Assembly (NCBI GenBank): GCA_903868295.1
Contig: CAIPUQ010000001.1
Location: 1-6,498 of the forward strand
Direction: 5' to 3'
Origin: an uncultured Roseiflexaceae bacterium
Lineage (GTDB): Bacteria > Chloroflexota > Chloroflexia > Chloroflexales > Roseiflexaceae
DNA: 6,498 bases
The notes beneath the pieces were generated by a model, which did no database searches, was not told the origin of the DNA, and worked only from the letters and a program-made list of their open reading frames with translations. Both the position numbers and the translations under genes were made by a program. Shown one piece after another: positions 1 through 5,597 of this stretch (the stretch's first letter is position 1; each line of letters starts with the position of its first letter).

Positions 1-1
1 C

Positions 2-325
2 CAAGACATGCAACGAACGATTATGATCCGCACCAACGAAATTCCCACCGCTGCGTATGAACACATCGTTGCCATCGACGGCGGGATTATTGTGACCCGC
101 CGCAACGTCGTGCTGACCGGTGATGGGGTACGTTCGCTGGCCCAAATTCTGCAAGTATTGTTGCATTACAGTGTGCATATTTTCTGCATCGAACCACGCA
201 ATCATCCACTTGCAGACCTCGTCAGCCAGGCACGCTATCCTGTGGTTCTTGCCCACCGCTACCCAGTGCGTTTGCTCACCAATGCCATCCGTGAAACCAA
301 TGCCACCGAAGAGGTCGCTCGATGA
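2..325 (+). CDS. Probable C-terminal fragment of an ABC transporter ATPase (5' end outside window)
   Basis: The reading frame is open to the left edge of the window, so the gene probably begins outside it; the ATG at 8 looks like an internal methionine rather than a start. The visible part is about 107 residues. Its beginning, RTIMIRTNEI followed by EHIVAIDGGIIV, lines up by eye with the end of ABC ATPases, where the H-loop strand (consensus like KTVLISTHDL) is followed by a segment like DRVVVLDGGRIV. The rest (LAQILQVLLHYSVHIFCIEPRNHPLADLV) resembles the variable C-terminal tail, which often ends in a 'p.Ledvf'-like stretch. In that alignment the switch histidine is replaced by asparagine. 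The gene ends in an ATGA overlap with a membrane protein gene, the usual order for ATPase and permease. Walker A, signature and Walker B motifs would lie upstream and cannot be seen. An alternative is a complete small protein of unknown function starting at 8 or 23. The family call is an inference of moderate strength. Confidence 0.5.
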   Translation, partial: QDMQRTIMIRTNEIPTAAYEHIVAIDGGIIVTRRNVVLTGDGVRSLAQILQVLLHYSVHIFCIEPRNHPLADLVSQARYPVVLAHRYPVRLLTNAIRETNATEEVAR

Positions 326-1053
326 TACGACTCATACGCTGGGTTCTCGATGATTATGTCCGTACCCAACGCATATTTGTCGAGTGGGGTGCCGCGCTTG
401 TCATAGCGTACGTTGCCCTGGGTGCACATGTCGATGCAACGTCGACCTTGTCGACCTGGGCGCTGTCGTCCTTCGCGTTGGCACTGTACACCACGTCCGT
501 CATTGCTGATATGGCCGATCACCCGATTAGCCTGACCCGCTTGCTCCAACTCCCTTCCCGGATACACTACATCAGCGCGTACCTGCTTGCAGCGCTTGTT
601 ATTGCGTTGAGTGCGTATGCCATTCTGGTGGGGGCGACGGCGGTTATTGCGCCCAATGCGTTCCCTGTGTGGACCGTCTGGTTGACATCGATTCCTCCAC
701 TGCTAGTGTTGGTCTGCACTGGAGTTGTAGTGATGACGATGTTGACCCCACTCGTTGCAACATCAATCCAACGCATCATCTTGCTTGCACTGCTTGCAAT
801 ACCGCTTGCCTGGGACCGTGTCATCGCGCTGTTGCCGGATATGCTCCCTGGTACCGTGATGGCGATGTTCCACGCACTGACCACCGTGTTTGGGGTAATC
901 CTCTGGCCCAGCATGCAACTCTACGCACTGAGTATTGACCCGCAGTACACCATTACCTCGGTGTTGCTGGCAACCGTTCATATTGGTATCTTGATTGGCA
1001 TGACCGCACTGACACTACGCTGGTACCTGCGACGACCACTGACCATCGCGTGA
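322..1053 (+). CDS. Polytopic membrane protein, ABC-2/CcmB-like permease
   Basis: This is a 243-residue integral membrane protein. Hydrophobic segments lie at about residues 22-38, 44-62, 83-110, 121-147, 151-172 and 211-233, with a less certain one near 180-203, giving six or seven helices. The cytoplasmic-looking loop LTRLLQLPSRIHY (71-83), just before the third helix, resembles the conserved loop of ABC-2 export permeases ('lP.sr..y..ak'), and the length suits a half-permease such as CcmB. The ATG overlaps the preceding stop codon as ATGA, and GAGG at 311-314 sits 7 nt upstream, so the start is well supported and translation is probably coupled. The upstream gene looks like an ABC ATPase tail, which supports an exporter pair. 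The cargo is unknown. The nearby ctaA gene makes a heme link tempting, but ctaA is convergent and in a separate transcription unit. TGA is followed directly by an in-frame TAG. There is no clear family signature, so the permease call stays tentative. Confidence 0.6.
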   Translation: MIRLIRWVLDDYVRTQRIFVEWGAALVIAYVALGAHVDATSTLSTWALSSFALALYTTSVIADMADHPISLTRLLQLPSRIHYISAYLLAALVIALSAYAILVGATAVIAPNAFPVWTVWLTSIPPLLVLVCTGVVVMTMLTPLVATSIQRIILLALLAIPLAWDRVIALLPDMLPGTVMAMFHALTTVFGVILWPSMQLYALSIDPQYTITSVLLATVHIGILIGMTALTLRWYLRRPLTIA

Positions 1054-1084
1054 TAGGGTAGCAGGAACGCCTTTCCCCACGCAA

Positions 1085-1117
1085 CAAAAACACCCCCTGC
1101 ATACGCAGGGGGTGTTT
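1085..1117. terminator. Hairpin terminator between convergent genes, probably bidirectional
   Basis: A perfect 13-bp inverted repeat pairs 1088-1100 (AAACACCCCCTGC) with 1105-1117 (GCAGGGGGTGTTT) around the 4-nt loop ATAC. It lies between the stop codons of the permease-like gene (1053) and ctaA (1136). On the minus strand the stem runs directly into five T residues (complement of 1086-1090), a classical rho-independent tail for ctaA. On the plus strand only three T residues follow before GATATG, so termination in that direction should be weaker. Confidence 0.85.
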
Positions 1118-1135
1118 GATATGCAGCGGATAGCG

Positions 1136-2071
1136 CTATGGAGTAACGACGGGGGTGTCTGCCTCATCGCGTTCAAATGAATACGCTGCCAACGCCACAA
1201 ACGCAAACCAAATAACATCTGATAACAGGAGATGCACAAGTTGGAGCCAGACGGGAGCCAACAAGATGACATTCAGAGTCCCCAACAGCAATTGCAGCCC
1301 GTACGTGCCATACAACAACCATGCCAACCGCTTGGTGGCAACCGTCTGGCGCAGTGCCGCAAACGCCTGTGCCACCATCACCATCACAAGCCCAGTACCG
1401 ACTGCGATTGCGGGGTGTGCCACACGCAAGCGCAACAGCAGGTTCGACGTTGGATCAAGCTCTTGCTGGAGCCCCTCTTTGAAACTCACTGAGGGGAACA
1501 ACGTATCACCGAGCGCCGCGATGCCGCCACTCGCACCCAGTAGCATCATCATCAACACACCAACGATGGTCCAGACTTTCGCAGCCCGCGGGACGTTGAG
1601 TGTGGGAGGACGAACGCCACGGACCCACAATCCAGTCAAGACAATCGCAGCAAGCAAGAGGAGCGTATTAACGAGGTGCAAAGACATCGAATACGCACGC
1701 GCCATTGACGCATTGTGTGCGACTAACTCATACAAGACAATAAAACCGCCAATCAGCGCCTCGATAATCACAAACACCAATGTTGCAACTGCGCCTTTGC
1801 GGACAATGTGACCCTTGGGGTATATCCGGAACCCAATGAACACCATTGCCGCAATCAGGATCAGCAAAAATCCACTAGTGATACGGTGCGAAATCTCGAT
1901 GATGGTCTCGAGCATGGGCGCGCGTGGGATAATCTCGCCGTTACACAATGGCCAATGATTGCCGCAGCCAGCCCCCGAACCCGTTGCACGGACAAAAGCG
2001 CCCCAGAGAATCACGACCATCGTGTACCCGAGTATCACCCAGACATAGCGCTCATAGCGTTTAATTGCCAT
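1136..2071 (-). CDS. ctaA: Heme A synthase, COX15/CtaA family
   Basis: This enzyme oxidises the C8 methyl group of heme O to a formyl group, giving heme A for aa3-type terminal oxidases, and works in the cytoplasmic membrane. The 311-residue protein has about eight helices (near 10-28, 65-84, 92-113, 130-150, 166-187, 217-239, 249-271 and 274-297). The first extracellular loop carries GSGAGCGNHWPLCNG with Cys36 and Cys43, seven apart like the redox pair of Bacillus CtaA, followed by Glu59 and His62 in EISHRITSG. Further heme-ligand candidates are His132 (LHLVNT), His219 (RVAHPAIAVGTG) and His280 (LVHLLLSD), so all four conserved histidines are present. The second-half cysteine pair known from Bacillus CtaA is absent. 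ATG at 2071 is preferred because GAAAGG lies 9 nt upstream; a TTG at 2095 would give 319 residues. No ctaB (heme O synthase) or oxidase subunit gene is adjacent, so the gene appears monocistronic. Confidence 0.93.
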   Translation of the reverse strand: MAIKRYERYVWVILGYTMVVILWGAFVRATGSGAGCGNHWPLCNGEIIPRAPMLETIIEISHRITSGFLLILIAAMVFIGFRIYPKGHIVRKGAVATLVFVIIEALIGGFIVLYELVAHNASMARAYSMSLHLVNTLLLLAAIVLTGLWVRGVRPPTLNVPRAAKVWTIVGVLMMMLLGASGGIAALGDTLFPSVSFKEGLQQELDPTSNLLLRLRVAHPAIAVGTGLVMVMVAQAFAALRQTVATKRLAWLLYGTYGLQLLLGTLNVILLAPVWLQLVHLLLSDVIWFAFVALAAYSFERDEADTPVVTP

Positions 2072-2105
2072 ATTGTTACGCCTTTCACAAACCAATATTG
2101 GCGCA

Positions 2106-2134
2106 ATTGTAGCCTAGACTGGGCGAATCCGCAA
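2106..2134 (-). promoter_or_regulatory. Predicted sigma70-type promoter for ctaA
   Basis: Read on the minus strand, TTGCGG (complement of 2129-2134) and TACAAT (complement of 2106-2111) are separated by exactly 17 bp. Transcription would start near 2099, leaving a leader of roughly 28 nt that contains the GAAAGG ribosome binding site at about 2081-2086. The -10 hexamer matches consensus at 5 of 6 positions; the -35 is weak beyond TTG. The call is by motif only. Confidence 0.5.
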
Positions 2135-2160
2135 ACGAGCAGACGGATCAGACGGCCACC

Positions 2161-2176
2161 TGCTAAAATACCTTTA
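2161..2176 (+). promoter_or_regulatory. Extended -10 promoter for the tsaE operon, apparently leaderless
   Basis: TGCTAAAAT (2161-2169) is an extended -10 element, with TG one base before TAAAAT (2164-2169; 5 of 6 consensus bases). Normal spacing puts the transcription start at about 2175-2177, on the tsaE ATG at 2176. No convincing -35 hexamer is seen 17 bp upstream. No purine-rich ribosome binding site lies before the ATG either (the preceding bases are ACCTTT), which fits a leaderless mRNA. Confidence 0.5.
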
Positions 2177-2673
2177 TGAATCAGCCACCTCAGACCTACA
2201 TCCTCAGCGAAATCTCTCAGACGATTGCATTTGGCGCAATCATCGGTGCGTTGCTTCTGCCGACCGACCTCGTATTGCTGTCAGGCGGATTGGGCGCAGG
2301 CAAAACACATCTCACCAAAGGGATTATTGCTGGCATGGGGAGTAGTGATGTCGTGACGAGCCCGACCTATATTTTCATCAACGAATATCGTCTCGCGCCC
2401 CGTGGAGTGGCGTTCCATGTCGATCTCTATCGTATCGAAGATTCGAGTGAACTAGCCTCGATTGGTCTCGACGATGCACTCACGGGCCATGGTGCATGCA
2501 TCATCGAATGGCCCGAGCGTGACCCAATGCTTATGACCATGCCGCATCTGGCAATAACGCTGACGGTACAATCTGACCAAATGCGACTCGCCACGATACT
2601 GAGTCGCGGTCCACGTGCCGCAACACTCATGGCAGAGATCAGCGCACGTTGGCAGAACGGAGCACACGCATGA
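2176..2673 (+). CDS. tsaE: tRNA threonylcarbamoyladenosine biosynthesis ATPase TsaE
   Basis: TsaE is the P-loop ATPase that drives turnover of the TsaB-TsaD complex making t6A at position 37 of ANN-decoding tRNAs in the cytoplasm. The 165-residue protein has the family motifs in order: Walker A GGLGAGKT at 37-44 with Lys43 and Thr44; the TSPTYIFINEY segment at 61-71, the characteristic 'SPTF.l..eY' switch; HVDLYRI at 81-87 with Asp83 in the Walker B-like position; and IIEWPER at 109-115 with the Glu-Trp pair typical of TsaE. It is slightly longer than the usual roughly 150 residues because of its C-terminal tail. It is the first gene of a plus-strand operon and overlaps tsaB by ATGA. ATG 2176 is the only start that keeps the normal N terminus; no Shine-Dalgarno sequence is visible and a -10 element ends 6 nt before it. 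Confidence 0.95.
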   Translation: MNQPPQTYILSEISQTIAFGAIIGALLLPTDLVLLSGGLGAGKTHLTKGIIAGMGSSDVVTSPTYIFINEYRLAPRGVAFHVDLYRIEDSSELASIGLDDALTGHGACIIEWPERDPMLMTMPHLAITLTVQSDQMRLATILSRGPRAATLMAEISARWQNGAHA

Positions 2674-3296
2674 TGCTGACCATCGATACCAGTGGTGCAC
2701 TGAGTGGGCTTGCCATCACCAATGGCGATCGGTTGATTGCAGAGCAGCAATGGCAGAGTGGGCGCCGTCACAGCGAGCAGGCATTGCCCCAACTCGATAC
2801 CTTGTGTCGTCTGGTAGGGATCGCCCCGCAACAGTTCACCCACATCATCGTCGCGCGCGGACCGGGGAGCTGGAGCGGCATTCGGGTGGGGATGAGCATT
2901 GCCAAAGGATTGGTCTTGGCCACCGATGCAACGCTTATCGGGATTGCGTCGCTCGATGCCATGGCATGGGCGCTCCGCGGCACTGCCTGCCATGCAATAA
3001 CGTCGTTGGGCCGCGGTCGCTTTGCGGTTGCGTCGTATCCCGCAGCTCTTTGGGCACCCGGCAGTATCGACGCACGCAACATCGCACAGATCGAGCCATG
3101 GCACGACGCACCAATCGTTTGTGATGCAGACACCGCCGCTGCCGTTCGCGCCATCGATCCGGCTGCACCTATCCGTGTTGTATGGCCGAGACCGCTCGAT
3201 TACGCGTTACTTGGCGTCGAAGTCATTGCTCATCACGATCCTTCGACATTTCTCTGCGAACCGATTTATCTCGGCGACCCGGTCCAGCGTTCATGA
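2670..3296 (+). CDS. tsaB: tRNA threonylcarbamoyladenosine biosynthesis protein TsaB
   Basis: TsaB is the ASKHA-fold partner that dimerises with TsaD and is needed for t6A formation; it has no transferase activity of its own. The 208-residue protein starts MMLTIDTSG (family 'iLaIDTS'), has HSEQALP at 34-40, the hallmark GPGSWSGIRVGMSIAKGL at 64-81, and SLDAMAW at 94-100 matching the conserved 'slealA' helix. The C-terminal PIYLGDP (198-204) corresponds to the usual 'P.YLR' end. Where most TsaB proteins have a DAR tripeptide before 'evy', this one has LGRGRFAVASY (113-123). ATG 2670 overlaps the tsaE stop as ATGA and has GGAG at 2659-2662, 7 nt upstream; an in-frame TTG at 2649 is less likely. 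Neither TsaD nor RimI, common neighbours, follows. The next gene, a protease, overlaps the stop codon. Confidence 0.93.
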   Translation: MMLTIDTSGALSGLAITNGDRLIAEQQWQSGRRHSEQALPQLDTLCRLVGIAPQQFTHIIVARGPGSWSGIRVGMSIAKGLVLATDATLIGIASLDAMAWALRGTACHAITSLGRGRFAVASYPAALWAPGSIDARNIAQIEPWHDAPIVCDADTAAAVRAIDPAAPIRVVWPRPLDYALLGVEVIAHHDPSTFLCEPIYLGDPVQRS

Positions 3297-4258
3297 ACAC
3301 GGCCTGGAGTCTGGTGGCAACCTGCGTTTTGGCCGCACTTCTCATGCCATGGACATCCCCGTCCAACACTCCCCCTGCCTCCCACACATCCCCATCCGCT
3401 CCCGCTGCGTGGTACCTCGAACGCATAGGTGCACCAGCAGAGCACTTGCAACCAGTAACTCCGGTCATCGTGGCGGTTATCGATGCAGGGGTAGATACGT
3501 CTGCGCCGCTGTTGCAGGGGCGCATCACAGACACGGTCAACATCGTCTCACCAGACCCGCTCCTCGATCAGAGTGGGCACGGCACGCATACCGCAGGGAT
3601 TATCGCTGCGCATGCAGATGCATCTGGCATCCGTGGGATTTGTCGCAGTTGCCGATTACTGATACTCAAAGCAATAACCAATGATGGCTACGGCAGTGAC
3701 CTGACCGTGGCCCGTGCTATTACGATCGCAATCGAACGTGGTGCTCGCGTCATTAACCTCAGCATCGGCGGGCCGAGTGACACTCCGGCAATCCGCAACG
3801 CAATCGCAGAAGCTATTGCACACGATATCGTCGTCGTGGCTGCGGCAGGCAACACCAGCGGGCAAGGTCAGCGGCGCTCCTATCCAGCAGCCTACCCGGG
3901 GGTCATCGCCGTCAGTGCCACCGACCAATCCAATCATCTCGCCGCATTTGCCCGGGCTGACGCATCCATTGATGTGGTCGCGCCAGGGGTCGGCATTTTC
4001 AATATCGACACGAGTGCTTCCGGCATGGGGAGCGCCGATGGGACAAGCACTGCTGCGCCACAGGTGAGTGCGGCTGCGGCACTCTTGCGGGCTGCGTATC
4101 CAGCCGCATCTGCTACCGCGGTTCGATCCGCACTGCTCCATTCGGCAATCGACCTCGGCTCACCAGGCCGTGACGATATGTACGGCTATGGGCTGCTGCA
4201 TATCCCGCGTGCATTGGCGTTCCTCAACCGGGCTCGCACCCAAATCCCGCCGCGCTAA
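3293..4258 (+). CDS. Subtilisin-like serine protease (S8 family), exported
   Basis: This is a 321-residue subtilase with a complete catalytic triad. Asp64 lies in VIVAVIDAGVDTS (58-70), His96 in SGHGTHTAGI (94-103) and Ser252 in GTSTAAP (250-256); the oxyanion-hole Asn187 is in AAAGNTSG. The N terminus (about residues 4-20) is a hydrophobic export signal or membrane anchor. A Pro/Ser/Thr-rich linker (21-39) follows, and then PAAWYLERIGAP, which resembles the start of mature subtilases. There is no room for a conventional I9 propeptide. The serine motif has Thr where GTSMAAPH normally has Met, and Gln257 replaces the usual His. Cys117 and Cys120 form a CRSC motif that could be a disulfide or metal site. 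ATG 3293 overlaps the tsaB stop as ATGA without a good ribosome binding site, so coupled translation is likely; earlier in-frame starts lie inside tsaB and lack a signal sequence. The substrate is unknown. Confidence 0.92.
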   Translation: MNTAWSLVATCVLAALLMPWTSPSNTPPASHTSPSAPAAWYLERIGAPAEHLQPVTPVIVAVIDAGVDTSAPLLQGRITDTVNIVSPDPLLDQSGHGTHTAGIIAAHADASGIRGICRSCRLLILKAITNDGYGSDLTVARAITIAIERGARVINLSIGGPSDTPAIRNAIAEAIAHDIVVVAAAGNTSGQGQRRSYPAAYPGVIAVSATDQSNHLAAFARADASIDVVAPGVGIFNIDTSASGMGSADGTSTAAPQVSAAAALLRAAYPAASATAVRSALLHSAIDLGSPGRDDMYGYGLLHIPRALAFLNRARTQIPPR

Positions 4259-5514
4259 GCAGGTAGTGTTGTGGGCTGCATGACGGCCCGCGCTGCGCGC
4301 TCGCCACTGAGCATGGCAGCATTGATACTGCTCGCAACGGTATACTCGCCGGCCAAATACAGCCCGTCGCGCACGGTCCGTGGGCCTGGCAACGTGGCAT
4401 GGATGCCTGCTGGCTGGGCAAACTGGGCGTATGGGATCCGATACAGACGCAACCGGCGATAGGTAGCGAGCAGTGCAGGTTGGCCAGTCATCTGCTCCAA
4501 ATCGTGTTCTGCACGTGCATAGATCTGTGCGTCATCCTCGGTGGGTGCGCCGATTACCGTAGCACTCAGGAGATGTCCACCAACAGGGCCGTATCCGGGT
4601 GCGACTGCGGTCATCTGCATCGCGTTATTGACATAGGCATCGGGATTTGCATTCAACCAGAGTTTCTTTTGGGTGGTCAGTGGCTGCGTCCCAGCCCAAT
4701 AGAGGGTCACGGTGCTTTTGGCTGTCGTTGGTATCTCCAAACCAGACAGCTGTTGGGCCATGGGCGCAGGCACTGCCAACACCACTGCATCGGCGTGTCG
4801 TTCTGTCCCATCAGCCAGCACCACTCCGCTGACCCGTCCTGCGCTGACACACAACCGGCTGACGCTCTGCTGACACTCGACAACCAGCCCTTGCGCGAGC
4901 TGCGTTGCGAGTGCGCCCATCCCCGCTGCAGGGACCACCGTGCGCCCTTCCGCCAGCATTTTAAAATCATACACAAAGCATTTGGCACTTGTTTGCAAGC
5001 TACGATCGAGAAAAATCCCCCCATAAAACGGGGCAAAAAACCGTTCGATGGTCTGCGCTGCAAATCCGTACTGCTCCAAATATGCCCGTGTTGTTCGATC
5101 TGGTTGTGCTTGTACCGTCGCAAATGGGGTCCGTTGCACCTGCAATCGCAAGGCAAGGATGCGGAGCTTGTCGATGGTCGACACACTATCAGCCCACAGC
5201 GCAGGCCATGCCGAGCGCCAATCACGGAGCGGATCAGTCAAAATGGTCCGTTTGCCAGCGCGCACGACGACTGCCCCCGGATCAAAAGCGCGGAGGTCTA
5301 GTGCGGTATAGTCGAGCCAACGGCGTACCGCAGGATATGCATCAAAAAGCACTTGAAAGCCACGGTCGAGACGGTACCCCGCAACGATATCAGTGCGGAC
5401 ACGTCCACCAATGCCATCGCTCGCTTCGAGCACGGTTGTCTGCACCCCGGCACGCTGCAATGCCCGCGCACACGTCAATCCAGCCATTCCTGCGCCCACG
5501 ATGATGACATGCAT
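4255..5514 (-). CDS. FAD-dependent amine-oxidase-like oxidoreductase
   Basis: This 419-residue flavoprotein belongs to the amine oxidase/protoporphyrinogen oxidase/phytoene desaturase superfamily. The N terminus HVIIVGAGMAG holds the dinucleotide-binding GxGxxG at 7-12, with Glu30 at the end of strand 2 (VLEAS) expected to bind the FAD ribose and GGRVRT (36-41) completing the flavin motif. A RGFQVLFDAYP segment (51-61) and FFAPFYGGIFLD (159-170) follow. The C-terminal FAD motif is GLYLAGEYTVASSINAAMLS (384-403), ending in a helix with SGERAARAV. No signal peptide or membrane segment is evident. The reaction cannot be read from sequence: desaturation or oxidation of an isoprenoid, porphyrin or amine are all possible. 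ATG 5514 has AGGAG five bases upstream; a GTG at 5532 is a weaker alternative. The stop codon overlaps that of the convergent protease gene, and an isomerase-like gene lies divergently upstream. Confidence 0.88.
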   Translation of the reverse strand: MHVIIVGAGMAGLTCARALQRAGVQTTVLEASDGIGGRVRTDIVAGYRLDRGFQVLFDAYPAVRRWLDYTALDLRAFDPGAVVVRAGKRTILTDPLRDWRSAWPALWADSVSTIDKLRILALRLQVQRTPFATVQAQPDRTTRAYLEQYGFAAQTIERFFAPFYGGIFLDRSLQTSAKCFVYDFKMLAEGRTVVPAAGMGALATQLAQGLVVECQQSVSRLCVSAGRVSGVVLADGTERHADAVVLAVPAPMAQQLSGLEIPTTAKSTVTLYWAGTQPLTTQKKLWLNANPDAYVNNAMQMTAVAPGYGPVGGHLLSATVIGAPTEDDAQIYARAEHDLEQMTGQPALLATYRRLRLYRIPYAQFAQPAGIHATLPGPRTVRDGLYLAGEYTVASSINAAMLSGERAARAVMQPTTLPA

Positions 5515-5541
5515 ACCTACTCCTCTCGCCACTGGGGTCTG

Positions 5542-5568
5542 TTGCCATTATACGAGTGGTGGTATCAT
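5542..5568 (+). promoter_or_regulatory. Predicted promoter for the isomerase/epimerase-like gene
   Basis: TTGCCA (5542-5547, 5 of 6 consensus bases) is followed after a short 15-bp spacer by TATCAT (5563-5568, 5 of 6). TG at 5560-5561 makes this an extended -10, which can compensate for the spacing. Transcription would start near 5575, leaving about 23 nt of leader with GGAG at 5587-5590. Confidence 0.5.
5547..5552 (-). promoter_or_regulatory. Consensus -10 element for the FAD oxidoreductase gene
   Basis: The minus strand reads TATAAT here, a perfect sigma70 -10 hexamer, which would start transcription near 5540 and give a leader of about 26 nt containing GAGAGGAG. No good -35 hexamer is visible at 16-18 bp spacing. 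The element shares base 5547 with the -35 proposed for the divergent gene. Confidence 0.55.
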
Positions 5569-5597
5569 AGGGTGTTCTTTTGAAGTGGAGAAAATCC

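Noticed and set aside
441..459. Tandem GTCGACCT repeat in the permease gene
   Set aside because: Two copies only, in coding sequence for a Ser/Thr/Leu stretch; no sign of a functional repeat.
1155..1811. Plus-strand open frame of 218 codons
   Set aside because: It lies wholly antisense to ctaA, which has strong family motifs; the translation has no recognisable domain and low-complexity Asn/Thr/Ser content typical of a shadow frame.
1..2071. A heme-handling cluster made of the ABC pair plus ctaA
   Set aside because: The ABC-like pair and ctaA are convergent and separated by a terminator; proximity alone does not support a joint function.
2427..3104. Minus-strand open frame of 225 codons
   Set aside because: It spans the tsaE-tsaB junction in antisense; both sense genes are certain and the translation resembles no family.
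3182..3292. N-terminal extension of the protease within tsaB
   Set aside because: The extra 37 residues are Arg/Ser-rich, encoded in another frame of tsaB, and would bury the hydrophobic export signal that begins at the ATG at 3293.
4399..5301. Plus-strand open frame of 300 codons
   Set aside because: It is antisense to the FAD oxidoreductase gene. The translation is Cys- and His-rich without a fold signature, and there is no ribosome binding site.
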